The position numbers and the translations under genes are program-made. 64,000 nt of DNA from Hyunsoonleella aquatilis (lineage in GTDB: Bacteria > Bacteroidota > Bacteroidia > Flavobacteriales > Flavobacteriaceae), in NCBI RefSeq assembly GCF_014270105.1, contig NZ_JACNMF010000006.1:1-64000 (forward strand), written 5' to 3'. Positions within the stretch are counted from its first letter, which is position 1, and every line of letters begins with the position of its first letter. The notes beneath the pieces are model-generated. The model ran no database searches and was not told where the DNA came from. It saw only the letters and a program-made list of their open reading frames with translations. Below are positions 18,076-25,973 of the stretch, in pieces.

Positions 18076-19629
18076 TTACAGATCGAACTTAATCCCTTGC
18101 GCCAAGGGTAATTCAGTTGTATAATTAATCGTATTTGTTTGACGGCGCATGTAGATTTTCCAAGCATCGGAGCCTGACTCTCGGCCTCCGCCTGTTTCTT
18201 TTTCACCTCCAAATGCGCCTCCAATTTCTGCCCCAGAAGTGCCAATATTTACATTGGCAATACCGCAATCTGAACCAGCATGGGATAGAAAACGTTCTGC
18301 CTCTCTCAAATTATTGGTCATTATAGCTGAAGACAATCCTTGGGTTACATTATTCTGAATCTCGATAGCATTTTCCACATCACCAGAATATTTCAAAAGG
18401 TATAAAACAGGTGCAAAAGTTTCGTGTTGTACAATTTCAAAATGAGGTTGGGCTTCGGCAATGGCCGGTTTTACATAGCAACCGCTTTCGTAGCCCTCAC
18501 CAGATAATACACCGCCCTCAACTATTATATTTCCCCCTTCTTCTACTACTTTTTTTAGAGCGTCTTTGTACATTTTTACTGCATCGGTGTCAATCAAGGG
18601 CCCCACATGGTTGTTCTCATCAAGTGGATTTCCAATTTTTAATTGACCATAGGCATCCACAATTGCGTTTCTTACTTTATCATAAATAGACTCATGAATA
18701 ATTAATCGTCGGGTAGACGTACAACGTTGGCCGGCAGTTCCCACTGCCCCAAAAACAGCTCCAATTACGGTCATTTTTATATCGGCCTCAGGCGTTACGA
18801 TGATGGCATTATTCCCCCCTAACTCTAAAAGCGATTTTCCTAAACGTCCTGCCACTTCTTGCGCTACAATTTTACCCATTCGAGTGGAACCAGTAGCAGA
18901 AATCAAGGGGATTCGCGTGTCTTTTGTCATAAATTCACCTACTTTATAATCGCCGTTGATTAAACATGAAATCCCTTCAGGCAAATTATTTTCTTTTAGT
19001 ACTTCGGCTATAATATTTTGACAGGCAACGCCACAAATCGGTGTTTTTTCAGAAGGTTTCCAAACACAAACGTCACCGCAAATCCAAGCCAGCGCAGTAT
19101 TCCAAGACCACACGGCAACTGGGAAATTAAAGGCTGAAATAATGCCGACAACGCCAAGCGGATGATACTGCTCGTACATGCGGTGTCCGGGGCGTTCGGA
19201 ATGCATGGTAAGTCCGTGCAATTGTCTTGATAAGCCCACCGCAAAATCACAGATATCAATCATTTCCTGAACTTCGCCAAGTCCTTCTTGATAGCTTTTA
19301 CCCATTTCGTAGGACACCAATTTACCCAAGGCTTCTTTCTTTTCACGCAGTTTTTCACCAAACTGACGGACAATTTCGCCACGTTGAGGGGCGGGTTTTA
19401 GTCGCCAGGTTTTAAAAGCTTTGACGGCAACTTTCATGGCTGTTTCGTAGTCGGCTTTTGTTGTGGTTTCCACTTTGGCAATTAATTGGCCGTCCACAGG
19501 GGAATAACTTTCCAATATCTTGCCATTTGCAAAATGAAAACTTCCCGTGGAAGTGCCTTCGTTTACAGCTAATACCCCTAAAGTTTTTAATGCTTGATCT
19601 ATACCGAAATCAGTCGCAATTACACTCAT
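18076..19629 (-). CDS. amaB: ALDH7-type aldehyde dehydrogenase (aminoadipate semialdehyde dehydrogenase-like)
   Basis: The 517-residue product is an NAD-dependent aldehyde dehydrogenase of the ALDH7 (antiquitin) branch, which oxidises alpha-aminoadipate semialdehyde in lysine catabolism. The catalytic Cys is in TAGQRCTSTRRLI near residue 300 and the general-base Glu in LLELGGNNAIIV near 266. NAD-binding features include ISAFNFPVAVWSWN and SATGSTRMG. The branch assignment rests on overall resemblance, for example SGAEIGGAFGGEKETGGGRE near the C-terminus. No other lysine genes are adjacent; it appears monocistronic. Confidence 0.88.
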   Translation of the reverse strand: MSVIATDFGIDQALKTLGVLAVNEGTSTGSFHFANGKILESYSPVDGQLIAKVETTTKADYETAMKVAVKAFKTWRLKPAPQRGEIVRQFGEKLREKKEALGKLVSYEMGKSYQEGLGEVQEMIDICDFAVGLSRQLHGLTMHSERPGHRMYEQYHPLGVVGIISAFNFPVAVWSWNTALAWICGDVCVWKPSEKTPICGVACQNIIAEVLKENNLPEGISCLINGDYKVGEFMTKDTRIPLISATGSTRMGKIVAQEVAGRLGKSLLELGGNNAIIVTPEADIKMTVIGAVFGAVGTAGQRCTSTRRLIIHESIYDKVRNAIVDAYGQLKIGNPLDENNHVGPLIDTDAVKMYKDALKKVVEEGGNIIVEGGVLSGEGYESGCYVKPAIAEAQPHFEIVQHETFAPVLYLLKYSGDVENAIEIQNNVTQGLSSAIMTNNLREAERFLSHAGSDCGIANVNIGTSGAEIGGAFGGEKETGGGRESGSDAWKIYMRRQTNTINYTTELPLAQGIKFDL

Positions 19630-19751
19630 ATATTATTGATTTTACAGATATATCTAAATTATTTGCGAATATACTAATTTAAAGTCTGTTTTGTTAAATT
19701 TTATCAATATTAAAATTGATTACCTTTAGAGGCAAATCCATATCAACAGCA

Positions 19752-20801
19752 ATGAAAAACATCCTTTATATTCTAAGTGCTATTATCATTTGTTATTCTT
19801 GTAAAGAAAGCCCAAAGAAAATTGAAGAACACACTCAAAATACAACCAAAAAAGCATCATTTGCCATAGTAATTCATGGAGGCGCAGGCAATATTCAACA
19901 AAAAAACATGTCTGATGCCAAACAAATACAATATCGGCAAATATTAGAGAAAGCCATTCGGGCTGGACACAGTATTTTAAAAAACGGAGGCACTAGTTTG
20001 GATGCAGTGCAACAGGCCATCAATATTTTGGAGGATTCCCCATTATTCAATGCAGGACGGGGTGCTGTTTTGACAAATACTGGGACCTGTGAACATGATG
20101 CCTCAATTATGGATGGTAAAATGTTGAACGCTGGGGCTTCTGCAGGCACCAAAACCGTTAAAAACCCGATTAATTTGGCGCGTGCCGTCATGGAACATTC
20201 ACCCCATGTAATGCTGGCCAGAGATGGAGCGGAAACCTTTGCACAGGAGCAAGGATTGGCTATTGTGGAACCCTCATATTTTTACACTGAAAAAAGCCGA
20301 AAATCCTTAGAGTATATAAAAGCTTTGGAAAAAAACAATGAAGTTTCCTTTTACGATACCGATATAAAAGATTCAAAATTTGGAACCGTAGGTTGCGTCG
20401 CATTGGACAAACATGGGAATTTAGCCTCCGGAACCTCAACCGGAGGCATGACCAACAAACGTTGGGGACGAATCGGGGATTCGCCGATTATCGGAGCAGG
20501 AACATACGCCAACAACAAAACCTGCGCTGTATCCTGTACGGGTTGGGGCGAGTATTTTATCCGTGGGATGGTGGCCCACGATATTTCCGCATTAATGGAA
20601 TACAAAGGCTTATCGCTGGCCGAAGCTTCAAAAGAGGTTATTCAGAATAAATTACCTAAAATTGGTGATGGTGCCGGAGGTGGGGGCATCATTGCTATTG
20701 ATAAAAACGGCATGACGGTAACGGAGTTTAACACCAAAAGCATGTTTCGCGCTAGTATGAACGACAAGGGTGAATTAAATATCGCGATGTTCGGCAAGTG
20801 A
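19752..20801 (+). CDS. Isoaspartyl peptidase/L-asparaginase (Ntn hydrolase), lipoprotein
   Basis: The 349-residue product is a type III asparaginase/isoaspartyl dipeptidase. It is made as a precursor that self-cleaves before Thr212 in FGTVGCVALD. Substrate-binding motifs FAIVIHGGAGNI, LFNAGRGAVLT and TSTGGMTNKRWGRIGDSP are intact. I chose the ATG at 19752 because it gives a lipoprotein signal with cysteine in ICYSCKES; the longer frame from 19716 adds 12 unrelated residues. It should act in the periplasm on beta-aspartyl peptides or asparagine. Apparently monocistronic. Confidence 0.93.
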   Translation: MKNILYILSAIIICYSCKESPKKIEEHTQNTTKKASFAIVIHGGAGNIQQKNMSDAKQIQYRQILEKAIRAGHSILKNGGTSLDAVQQAINILEDSPLFNAGRGAVLTNTGTCEHDASIMDGKMLNAGASAGTKTVKNPINLARAVMEHSPHVMLARDGAETFAQEQGLAIVEPSYFYTEKSRKSLEYIKALEKNNEVSFYDTDIKDSKFGTVGCVALDKHGNLASGTSTGGMTNKRWGRIGDSPIIGAGTYANNKTCAVSCTGWGEYFIRGMVAHDISALMEYKGLSLAEASKEVIQNKLPKIGDGAGGGGIIAIDKNGMTVTEFNTKSMFRASMNDKGELNIAMFGK

Positions 20802-20884
20802 CGTAACAATTTAATATATTTAGTACTTATTAATTAGCCAACCCTCTCTACACTTTTAACTTAGCTAGCTTTTAAGCTTTCCTA

Positions 20885-21607
20885 ATGATAAAATTCTTTA
20901 GGCGCATACGCCAAAAACTCCTTTCTCAAAATAGCTTCAGGAAATATTTACTTTATGCCATAGGCGAAATAATGCTGGTAATTATTGGTATCTTATTAGC
21001 CTTGGCAGTAGCCGATTGGAATGAAAACCGCTTATCCGACCAACGAGAACACGCAAAGCTCCGGCAGGTTAAAAAAGGACTGAAAACCGATTTACATTTT
21101 ATAGACAGTCTTTATACAAGAGATGTCGAAGCCATTGAAAAGGCTTCTTTATTAGATAGCTTGTTAAAATCTCCAAGAACAAAACCAGACGCCTATTATA
21201 ACCCACTTTTTGGAAACATATACGGAATGCGATTTGTAAATATAAATTCTGCATACTATGAAGACCTAAAGTCTTTTGGATACGACAAAATTAAAAATGA
21301 AGCACTGCGACTTCAGCTCATTCAAGTTTTTGAACGAGATTATTTACAAATTCGAGGCTTACTAACCAACGAACAAAGCATTAACCAAGTCAACAGACCT
21401 TATTATCTTAAAAACTTTAATCAATTGGCATTTTGGGATTATGCAGTTCCCAATAATATAGATCAAATCTGGAACGATAGCTATTACCAAAATATTGTTA
21501 ATTACAGATTGATAACATTACGTGCCAACCAAGGCGATATTTATCCCAGGAGCATAAAAAATATACAAATATTATTAGGGATGATTGACGAATATCTGAA
21601 TGAATAA
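20885..21607 (+). CDS. DUF6090 family membrane-anchored protein 1
   Basis: 240 residues. The N-terminus MIKFFRRIRQKLLSQNSF is followed by a single transmembrane helix at about residues 24-42 and a soluble part likely in the periplasm. This copy is the most divergent of five at the N-terminus (AVADWNENRL instead of ALQINNWNE). The soluble part is helical and rich in charged and aromatic residues. It starts the plus-strand tandem array, 12 bp before the next member. Function unknown. Confidence 0.85.
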   Translation: MIKFFRRIRQKLLSQNSFRKYLLYAIGEIMLVIIGILLALAVADWNENRLSDQREHAKLRQVKKGLKTDLHFIDSLYTRDVEAIEKASLLDSLLKSPRTKPDAYYNPLFGNIYGMRFVNINSAYYEDLKSFGYDKIKNEALRLQLIQVFERDYLQIRGLLTNEQSINQVNRPYYLKNFNQLAFWDYAVPNNIDQIWNDSYYQNIVNYRLITLRANQGDIYPRSIKNIQILLGMIDEYLNE

Positions 21608-21619
21608 AGGTGATACACT

Positions 21620-22930
21620 ATGATAAAATTCTTTAGAAAAATACGCCAAAAACTCCTCTCTGAAAATAAGTTTTCAAAGTATCTGTTATACGCTATTGGC
21701 GAAATTGTGCTCGTGGTGATTGGGATTTTGATTGCATTGCAGGTAAACAACTGGAACCAAAATCGCCTTCAAGAAAAAAAACTGAGTCAGACCCTAAAGG
21801 TATTAGCCTCTAATATTGAATCTGACATCAATGCCTTAAAATTATTGAAATTTGCACGAGAAAGAGCAGGCTTACAAGCAGATTCAATCGCGAAATTTTA
21901 TTTCGCAGAAAAAGACGGTGTTGCAGTTTATAATTTAAAAAAAATCTCGCAAGAGCAAGCTAACTTTTTTTCCCTGTCCTTTAAGGAAGTCATAGCTACC
22001 ATTCAACATGAGCCCGACTTAAGTGTCATTGAATCTTTAAAAAGATCGGAAAATTTCAGCAACCTACAAGCAACCGATATTATAAAAATGATTAACGCTT
22101 ATTACGCGGTAAATAAAAACCTTCAGCGTACTGAATTAAAACATAACGACAACATAAATGAACTTTATCAGGAATGGGATAAAACTTTTAGGAACAATTA
22201 TGCGAACCTTTTTTCCAATCCATGGTCATTTAGCAATGCTTCTTTTGAAGAATTGTACCCCAATTATGAAAGGATTGCAAATAATCAATTATCAAAAAAC
22301 CTCTACTACCCCAACGCTAAATTTGAAGCGGATAAAATTATTAAGTTATATGACGCTCTTATACAACTTGGAGATGGTATTGTAAATATGGTATCTAATA
22401 ATCAAAGGTATTTTGATGCTGTCACTAAAGCAAATTTTGAAAACAGAAATGCAATACCTACTAATCCTGCTGTTTTATCCATGTTAGTAGACGGTAAATT
22501 AATCTCAGGTTTTAACTATGATTATGCTTCGTCAGCTCCTATTACAAATAATGTAACTAGCGAAAATGGTTATGCCTCATTTCATTATCCCGATAATACA
22601 TTAGATTGGTTTGCAACCCTAATCAATATTGATGCATTAAACGGAAGAATTTCCTATTTAGATTTTTCTAAATACAGCACACTAACATTAGAGATGAAAG
22701 GCGAAACTGGAGGCGAGACTTTTGAGGTTACAATGAAAGATATAATTGACCCACCAGATGGTTCTGAGAAACGAGCTTTAGTAACCTTAACGGATCAGTG
22801 GCAAACCTATACATTCAATCTAAATGAATTTGAAACAGCAGATAAAAGTATGATTCAGGTGCCCTTGGCAATAGTCTTTCAAGGCCCTAAAGGCATGACT
22901 ATTCATGTAAAAACTATAAAGTTTCGTTAG
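21620..22930 (+). CDS. DUF6090 family protein 2 with C-terminal beta-rich domain
   Basis: 436 residues, about 190 longer than its sisters. The first 50 residues are the family anchor (MIKFFRKIRQKLLSENKF, then a TM helix). Residues 50-290 form the helical DUF6090 body. From about residue 297 (FNYDYASSAPIT) a beta-rich domain follows with DFSKYSTLTLEMKGE, TLTDQWQTYTFNLNEF and MTIHVKTIKF, resembling galactose-binding-like carbohydrate-binding modules. The fusion suggests glycan or cell-wall contact; this is inference. The gene ends 4 bp before the next member. Confidence 0.85.
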   Translation: MIKFFRKIRQKLLSENKFSKYLLYAIGEIVLVVIGILIALQVNNWNQNRLQEKKLSQTLKVLASNIESDINALKLLKFARERAGLQADSIAKFYFAEKDGVAVYNLKKISQEQANFFSLSFKEVIATIQHEPDLSVIESLKRSENFSNLQATDIIKMINAYYAVNKNLQRTELKHNDNINELYQEWDKTFRNNYANLFSNPWSFSNASFEELYPNYERIANNQLSKNLYYPNAKFEADKIIKLYDALIQLGDGIVNMVSNNQRYFDAVTKANFENRNAIPTNPAVLSMLVDGKLISGFNYDYASSAPITNNVTSENGYASFHYPDNTLDWFATLINIDALNGRISYLDFSKYSTLTLEMKGETGGETFEVTMKDIIDPPDGSEKRALVTLTDQWQTYTFNLNEFETADKSMIQVPLAIVFQGPKGMTIHVKTIKFR

Positions 22931-22934
22931 GCTT

Positions 22935-23696
22935 ATGATTAAATTCTTTAGAAAAATTCGTCAAAAACTCCTTTCTGAAAACAAGTTTTCAAAGTATCTG
23001 CTTTATGCCATTGGCGAGATTGTGCTAGTGGTGATTGGGATTTTGATTGCGCTCCAGATTAATAATTTAAACGAAGAAAGAAAACTTCTTAACAAAAGAG
23101 ACAGCTTAATATCCTCACTTATTGAAGATTTTGAATTCAATACGACAGAAATTAAAACCATTTTGTTGCTATCCGAAAAACAGTTAAACACAATGGATAA
23201 TTACTTTAACTTAATCTCTCAAACGAATCAAACGGTTTCTGTAGATTCATTAAGAACCCTAGCTCGTTCTTTTTTTACTTACGAAACATTTATTCCTAAT
23301 ATGACTGCTTATAATGAGGCGGAATCTAGTGGTAATTTAAGCTTACTTAATTATAAATTATTACTACAAGAATTCACAAAACTACAACAAGAAATTGAGT
23401 CTCTACAATTGTATAACAAAGCTGGAATTTACACATTCCATGACGGTTCAAGTTGGGAATTTCGAAAAACCGTAGAACCCGGAACCATATACAACAGTAT
23501 CTACTCTGGTTCAACCGCAAAGGATATTCCGTATTCAGACTATCAACGCATTATGCAATCACCCCTGGCAAAGAATGCCTTACAGAACCAAAACATGATG
23601 ATAGGAAATTGTTATCATATTTTAAAAAGAATGCTTAATCACTCCGAAAATATTCTTGAAATTCTTAACAAAATGAAATCACCCAAAAAAGTTTAA
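22935..23696 (+). CDS. DUF6090 family membrane-anchored protein 3
   Basis: 253 residues. The N-terminal 45 residues, including the TM segment EIVLVVIGILIALQINN, are nearly identical to copies 2, 4 and 5, also at DNA level. The rest has diverged: ESSGNLSLLNYKLLLQEF marks the conserved core around residue 130, where sisters have similar short motifs about an age-like internal repeat of helices. It is followed by copy 4 after 9 bp. Function unknown. Confidence 0.85.
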   Translation: MIKFFRKIRQKLLSENKFSKYLLYAIGEIVLVVIGILIALQINNLNEERKLLNKRDSLISSLIEDFEFNTTEIKTILLLSEKQLNTMDNYFNLISQTNQTVSVDSLRTLARSFFTYETFIPNMTAYNEAESSGNLSLLNYKLLLQEFTKLQQEIESLQLYNKAGIYTFHDGSSWEFRKTVEPGTIYNSIYSGSTAKDIPYSDYQRIMQSPLAKNALQNQNMMIGNCYHILKRMLNHSENILEILNKMKSPKKV

Positions 23697-23705
23697 TAAC
23701 AATAA

Positions 23706-24473
23706 ATGATTAAATTTTTCCGTAAAATCCGCCAAAAACTACTCTCCGAAAACAAGTTTTCAAAGTACCTGCTTTATGCCATTGGCGAAATTGTGCTGGT
23801 GGTGATAGGAATATTAATCGCACTTCAAATAAATAATACGAATGAGCGTAGGTTAGAGCGGTTTGAAGAGATAAAATTATTGGAGAACTTAAAGGTAGAT
23901 TTTCAACAAACTATTCGTGAGTTCCAGGGAATGAATATAAATAGAGATAGTATCCTATTTGCAAATTATTCACTAACGGATTTAAAGACCAAAGGCGACT
24001 TTAATAATGAGCGCAAAATAGATACGCTGTTGGCTACAACATTTATATGTCCAACATTTAATGGGAAGTCTAGTTCGCTAATGATGCTTTTTAACTCCGG
24101 AAAAATTAATATTTTAAAAAACGAAGCCTTAAAAACCCTACTTTTTTCTTGGCCCTCGGAAATTGAGGATATGACTGAAGGTGAAATTGATTCCAAGTTA
24201 ATAACATATAATTTTTACATCCCAATCATAAGGCAATATGTTAACATTTCGTCTATTACTAGAACTACAACTATCTTACCTATAAAAATACGCAACAGAG
24301 ATTCGGCTATTTTAAATGATTATATGGGACTTTTGAATAATAGAGAATTTGAAAATCTTTTATATCAGCTTGAATTATTAACTCTTGACAATATACAGGA
24401 AACCAAAAGTTTGATTAGGATAGCAGAATCGATTATTGAAATAATTAATTCAGAACTAGAACAATATAAATGA
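23706..24473 (+). CDS. DUF6090 family membrane-anchored protein 4
   Basis: 255 residues with the shared anchor (MIKFFRKIRQKLLSENKF and TM helix) and a divergent helical periplasmic body. A motif FNSGKINILKNEALKTLLF near residue 130 corresponds to AESSGNLSLL in copy 3 and KSKGVDIIQNKELRNAI in copy 5, which seems to be the conserved core of the family. Its stop overlaps the next start by 4 bp (ATGA), so translation is probably coupled. Confidence 0.85.
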   Translation: MIKFFRKIRQKLLSENKFSKYLLYAIGEIVLVVIGILIALQINNTNERRLERFEEIKLLENLKVDFQQTIREFQGMNINRDSILFANYSLTDLKTKGDFNNERKIDTLLATTFICPTFNGKSSSLMMLFNSGKINILKNEALKTLLFSWPSEIEDMTEGEIDSKLITYNFYIPIIRQYVNISSITRTTTILPIKIRNRDSAILNDYMGLLNNREFENLLYQLELLTLDNIQETKSLIRIAESIIEIINSELEQYK

Positions 24474-25195
24474 TTAAATTCTTCCGTAATATCCGCCAAA
24501 AACTCCTTTCTGAAAATAAGTTTTCAAAATATCTGCTTTATGCCATTGGTGAAATTGTGCTCGTGGTGATTGGGATTTTGATTGCGCTTCAGATTAATAA
24601 TTGGAATGAATATCAAAAAGAACGTAAAGTTGAAATTGAAATATTAAAAGAAATTCAAAATAACCTCAATCAAGATATCATTAATTTAAATACAAAAATT
24701 GATGAAACCGACAATTCATCAATGGCCAATAAAAAAGTTTTGGAACATCTAAAAAACAAAACACCTCTATCGGATTCTTTAAAAAAGTCTTATGCGCTTT
24801 TAGGTAGCTTCGGCACATTTAGACCAATTACAGCTGGGTATGAAAATTTAAAATCAAAAGGTGTGGATATTATCCAAAATAAGGAATTACGCAATGCCAT
24901 CACGAAACTATACGATTTCCAATATTTTTATTTCGTAGAGGATTTAATTTATGCCATTGATGACTTTCGAAGTGATAAATCATCTTATGTTAACGACAAA
25001 GTCTTTTGGGAAGAAAATGTTAGAAATTATAGTGCTCAGCCTATCAATTTGGAAGCACTTTACAACGATGACACCTTCAAAGGCTATTTGTCGTCATCAA
25101 TCGTTCTACAAAACTGGATGAAAATAAGGCGGAGTGCTGGAATTCAACAAATTAATGAGGTGATTCAACTTATTGAAAATGAGTTAAAAAAATGA
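24470..25195 (+). CDS. DUF6090 family membrane-anchored protein 5
   Basis: 241 residues. The N-terminus is MIKFFRNIRQKLLSENKF, followed by the TM helix and INNWNEYQKERK. The periplasmic body has the core motif YENLKSKGVDIIQNKELR near residue 125. Start and stop overlap neighbours: the start overlaps copy 4 (ATGA) and its TGA overlaps the ATG of a sixth truncated copy at 25192. It is the last intact member of the array. Confidence 0.85.
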   Translation: MIKFFRNIRQKLLSENKFSKYLLYAIGEIVLVVIGILIALQINNWNEYQKERKVEIEILKEIQNNLNQDIINLNTKIDETDNSSMANKKVLEHLKNKTPLSDSLKKSYALLGSFGTFRPITAGYENLKSKGVDIIQNKELRNAITKLYDFQYFYFVEDLIYAIDDFRSDKSSYVNDKVFWEENVRNYSAQPINLEALYNDDTFKGYLSSSIVLQNWMKIRRSAGIQQINEVIQLIENELKK

Positions 25196-25248
25196 TCAAA
25201 TTCTTTAGAAAATCCGCAAAAATCAGGTATTTGCATTTCTCTTCTTAA
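25192..25248 (+). pseudogene. Relic of a sixth DUF6090 gene
   Basis: Starts ATG overlapping the previous TGA, as between copies 4 and 5. The first seven codons give MIKFFRK, identical to the family. A 2-bp loss after AGAAAA then shifts the frame (SAKIRYLHFSS, stop), while the DNA still resembles the family for about 30 bp. It then runs into the 3' end of the convergent CAP gene at 25223, suggesting that a rearrangement truncated the array. Confidence 0.75.
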
Positions 25249-25726
25249 AGAAAAGCTGCGTGTAGTAATAAGTTCCATTGCCATTCTTTACAACCGCAAT
25301 ACCAATATGCGTAAAATCACCTTCAATATTTCTGCGGTGTCCTGAACTGTTTAACCAAGCTTCCATTACGGCTTCTGCATTTCGTTGCCCATAGGCCACA
25401 TTTTCACCAGTTCTTGAAGCGTTTGCTTCCGCGAATAATCTATCCGAACGTTTATCAAAATCATCATGACTAATATCGCGTTGTTCAATCATGTATAAAG
25501 TATGTTCGTAAGCTAAATCATTGGCCAAGGTGTTAAATTCCAAAGGAACTTTTCCAATACTGGCTCTGTGTGCATTTACAATCTGTAAAATTTCATCCAC
25601 CATTGAAAGTGTTTCTGATAATTCAACATCTTCTTCTGAAACATCGTCTTTAGAACAAGATGTAAAAGCTACCATCAAAATAAAACAGCATAGAATTGCG
25701 TAGGTTTTTAAATGAAGTGTTTTCAT
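25223..25726 (-). CDS. CAP (SCP/PR-1) domain lipoprotein
   Basis: 167 residues. A lipoprotein signal ends at cysteine in MVAFTSCSKDD, and the acidic residues after it suggest surface export as in Bacteroidota. The CAP domain covers residues 40-165, with conserved features NAHRASIGKVPLEFN, SHDDFDKRSDR, RTGENVAYGQ and AWLNSSGHRRNIEG. Bacterial CAP proteins are extracellular and of uncertain activity. It is convergent with the DUF6090 array and its end overlaps the sixth relic. Confidence 0.92.
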   Translation of the reverse strand: MKTLHLKTYAILCCFILMVAFTSCSKDDVSEEDVELSETLSMVDEILQIVNAHRASIGKVPLEFNTLANDLAYEHTLYMIEQRDISHDDFDKRSDRLFAEANASRTGENVAYGQRNAEAVMEAWLNSSGHRRNIEGDFTHIGIAVVKNGNGTYYYTQLFFKKRNANT

Positions 25727-25973
25727 AATACAAGTAGATATGGGTACTGAAATATACGAGTATCAACGTTTTAGGGATGGATAAATTTTAGAAAATCGTC
25801 CATTGAACACATAAACATGCCATTCATCGGTGTTTTTACGCTTCAACTAAAACCTTAAGACTAATTTAACATCTGCTAAAAACTAAACTCCAAAATCCCA
25901 ACGTAATTAAATTAACGAGATTCTACCTACGCTTTCGTTTTTTAAGTAATTTGTTCATTTAAATATCACCTTC

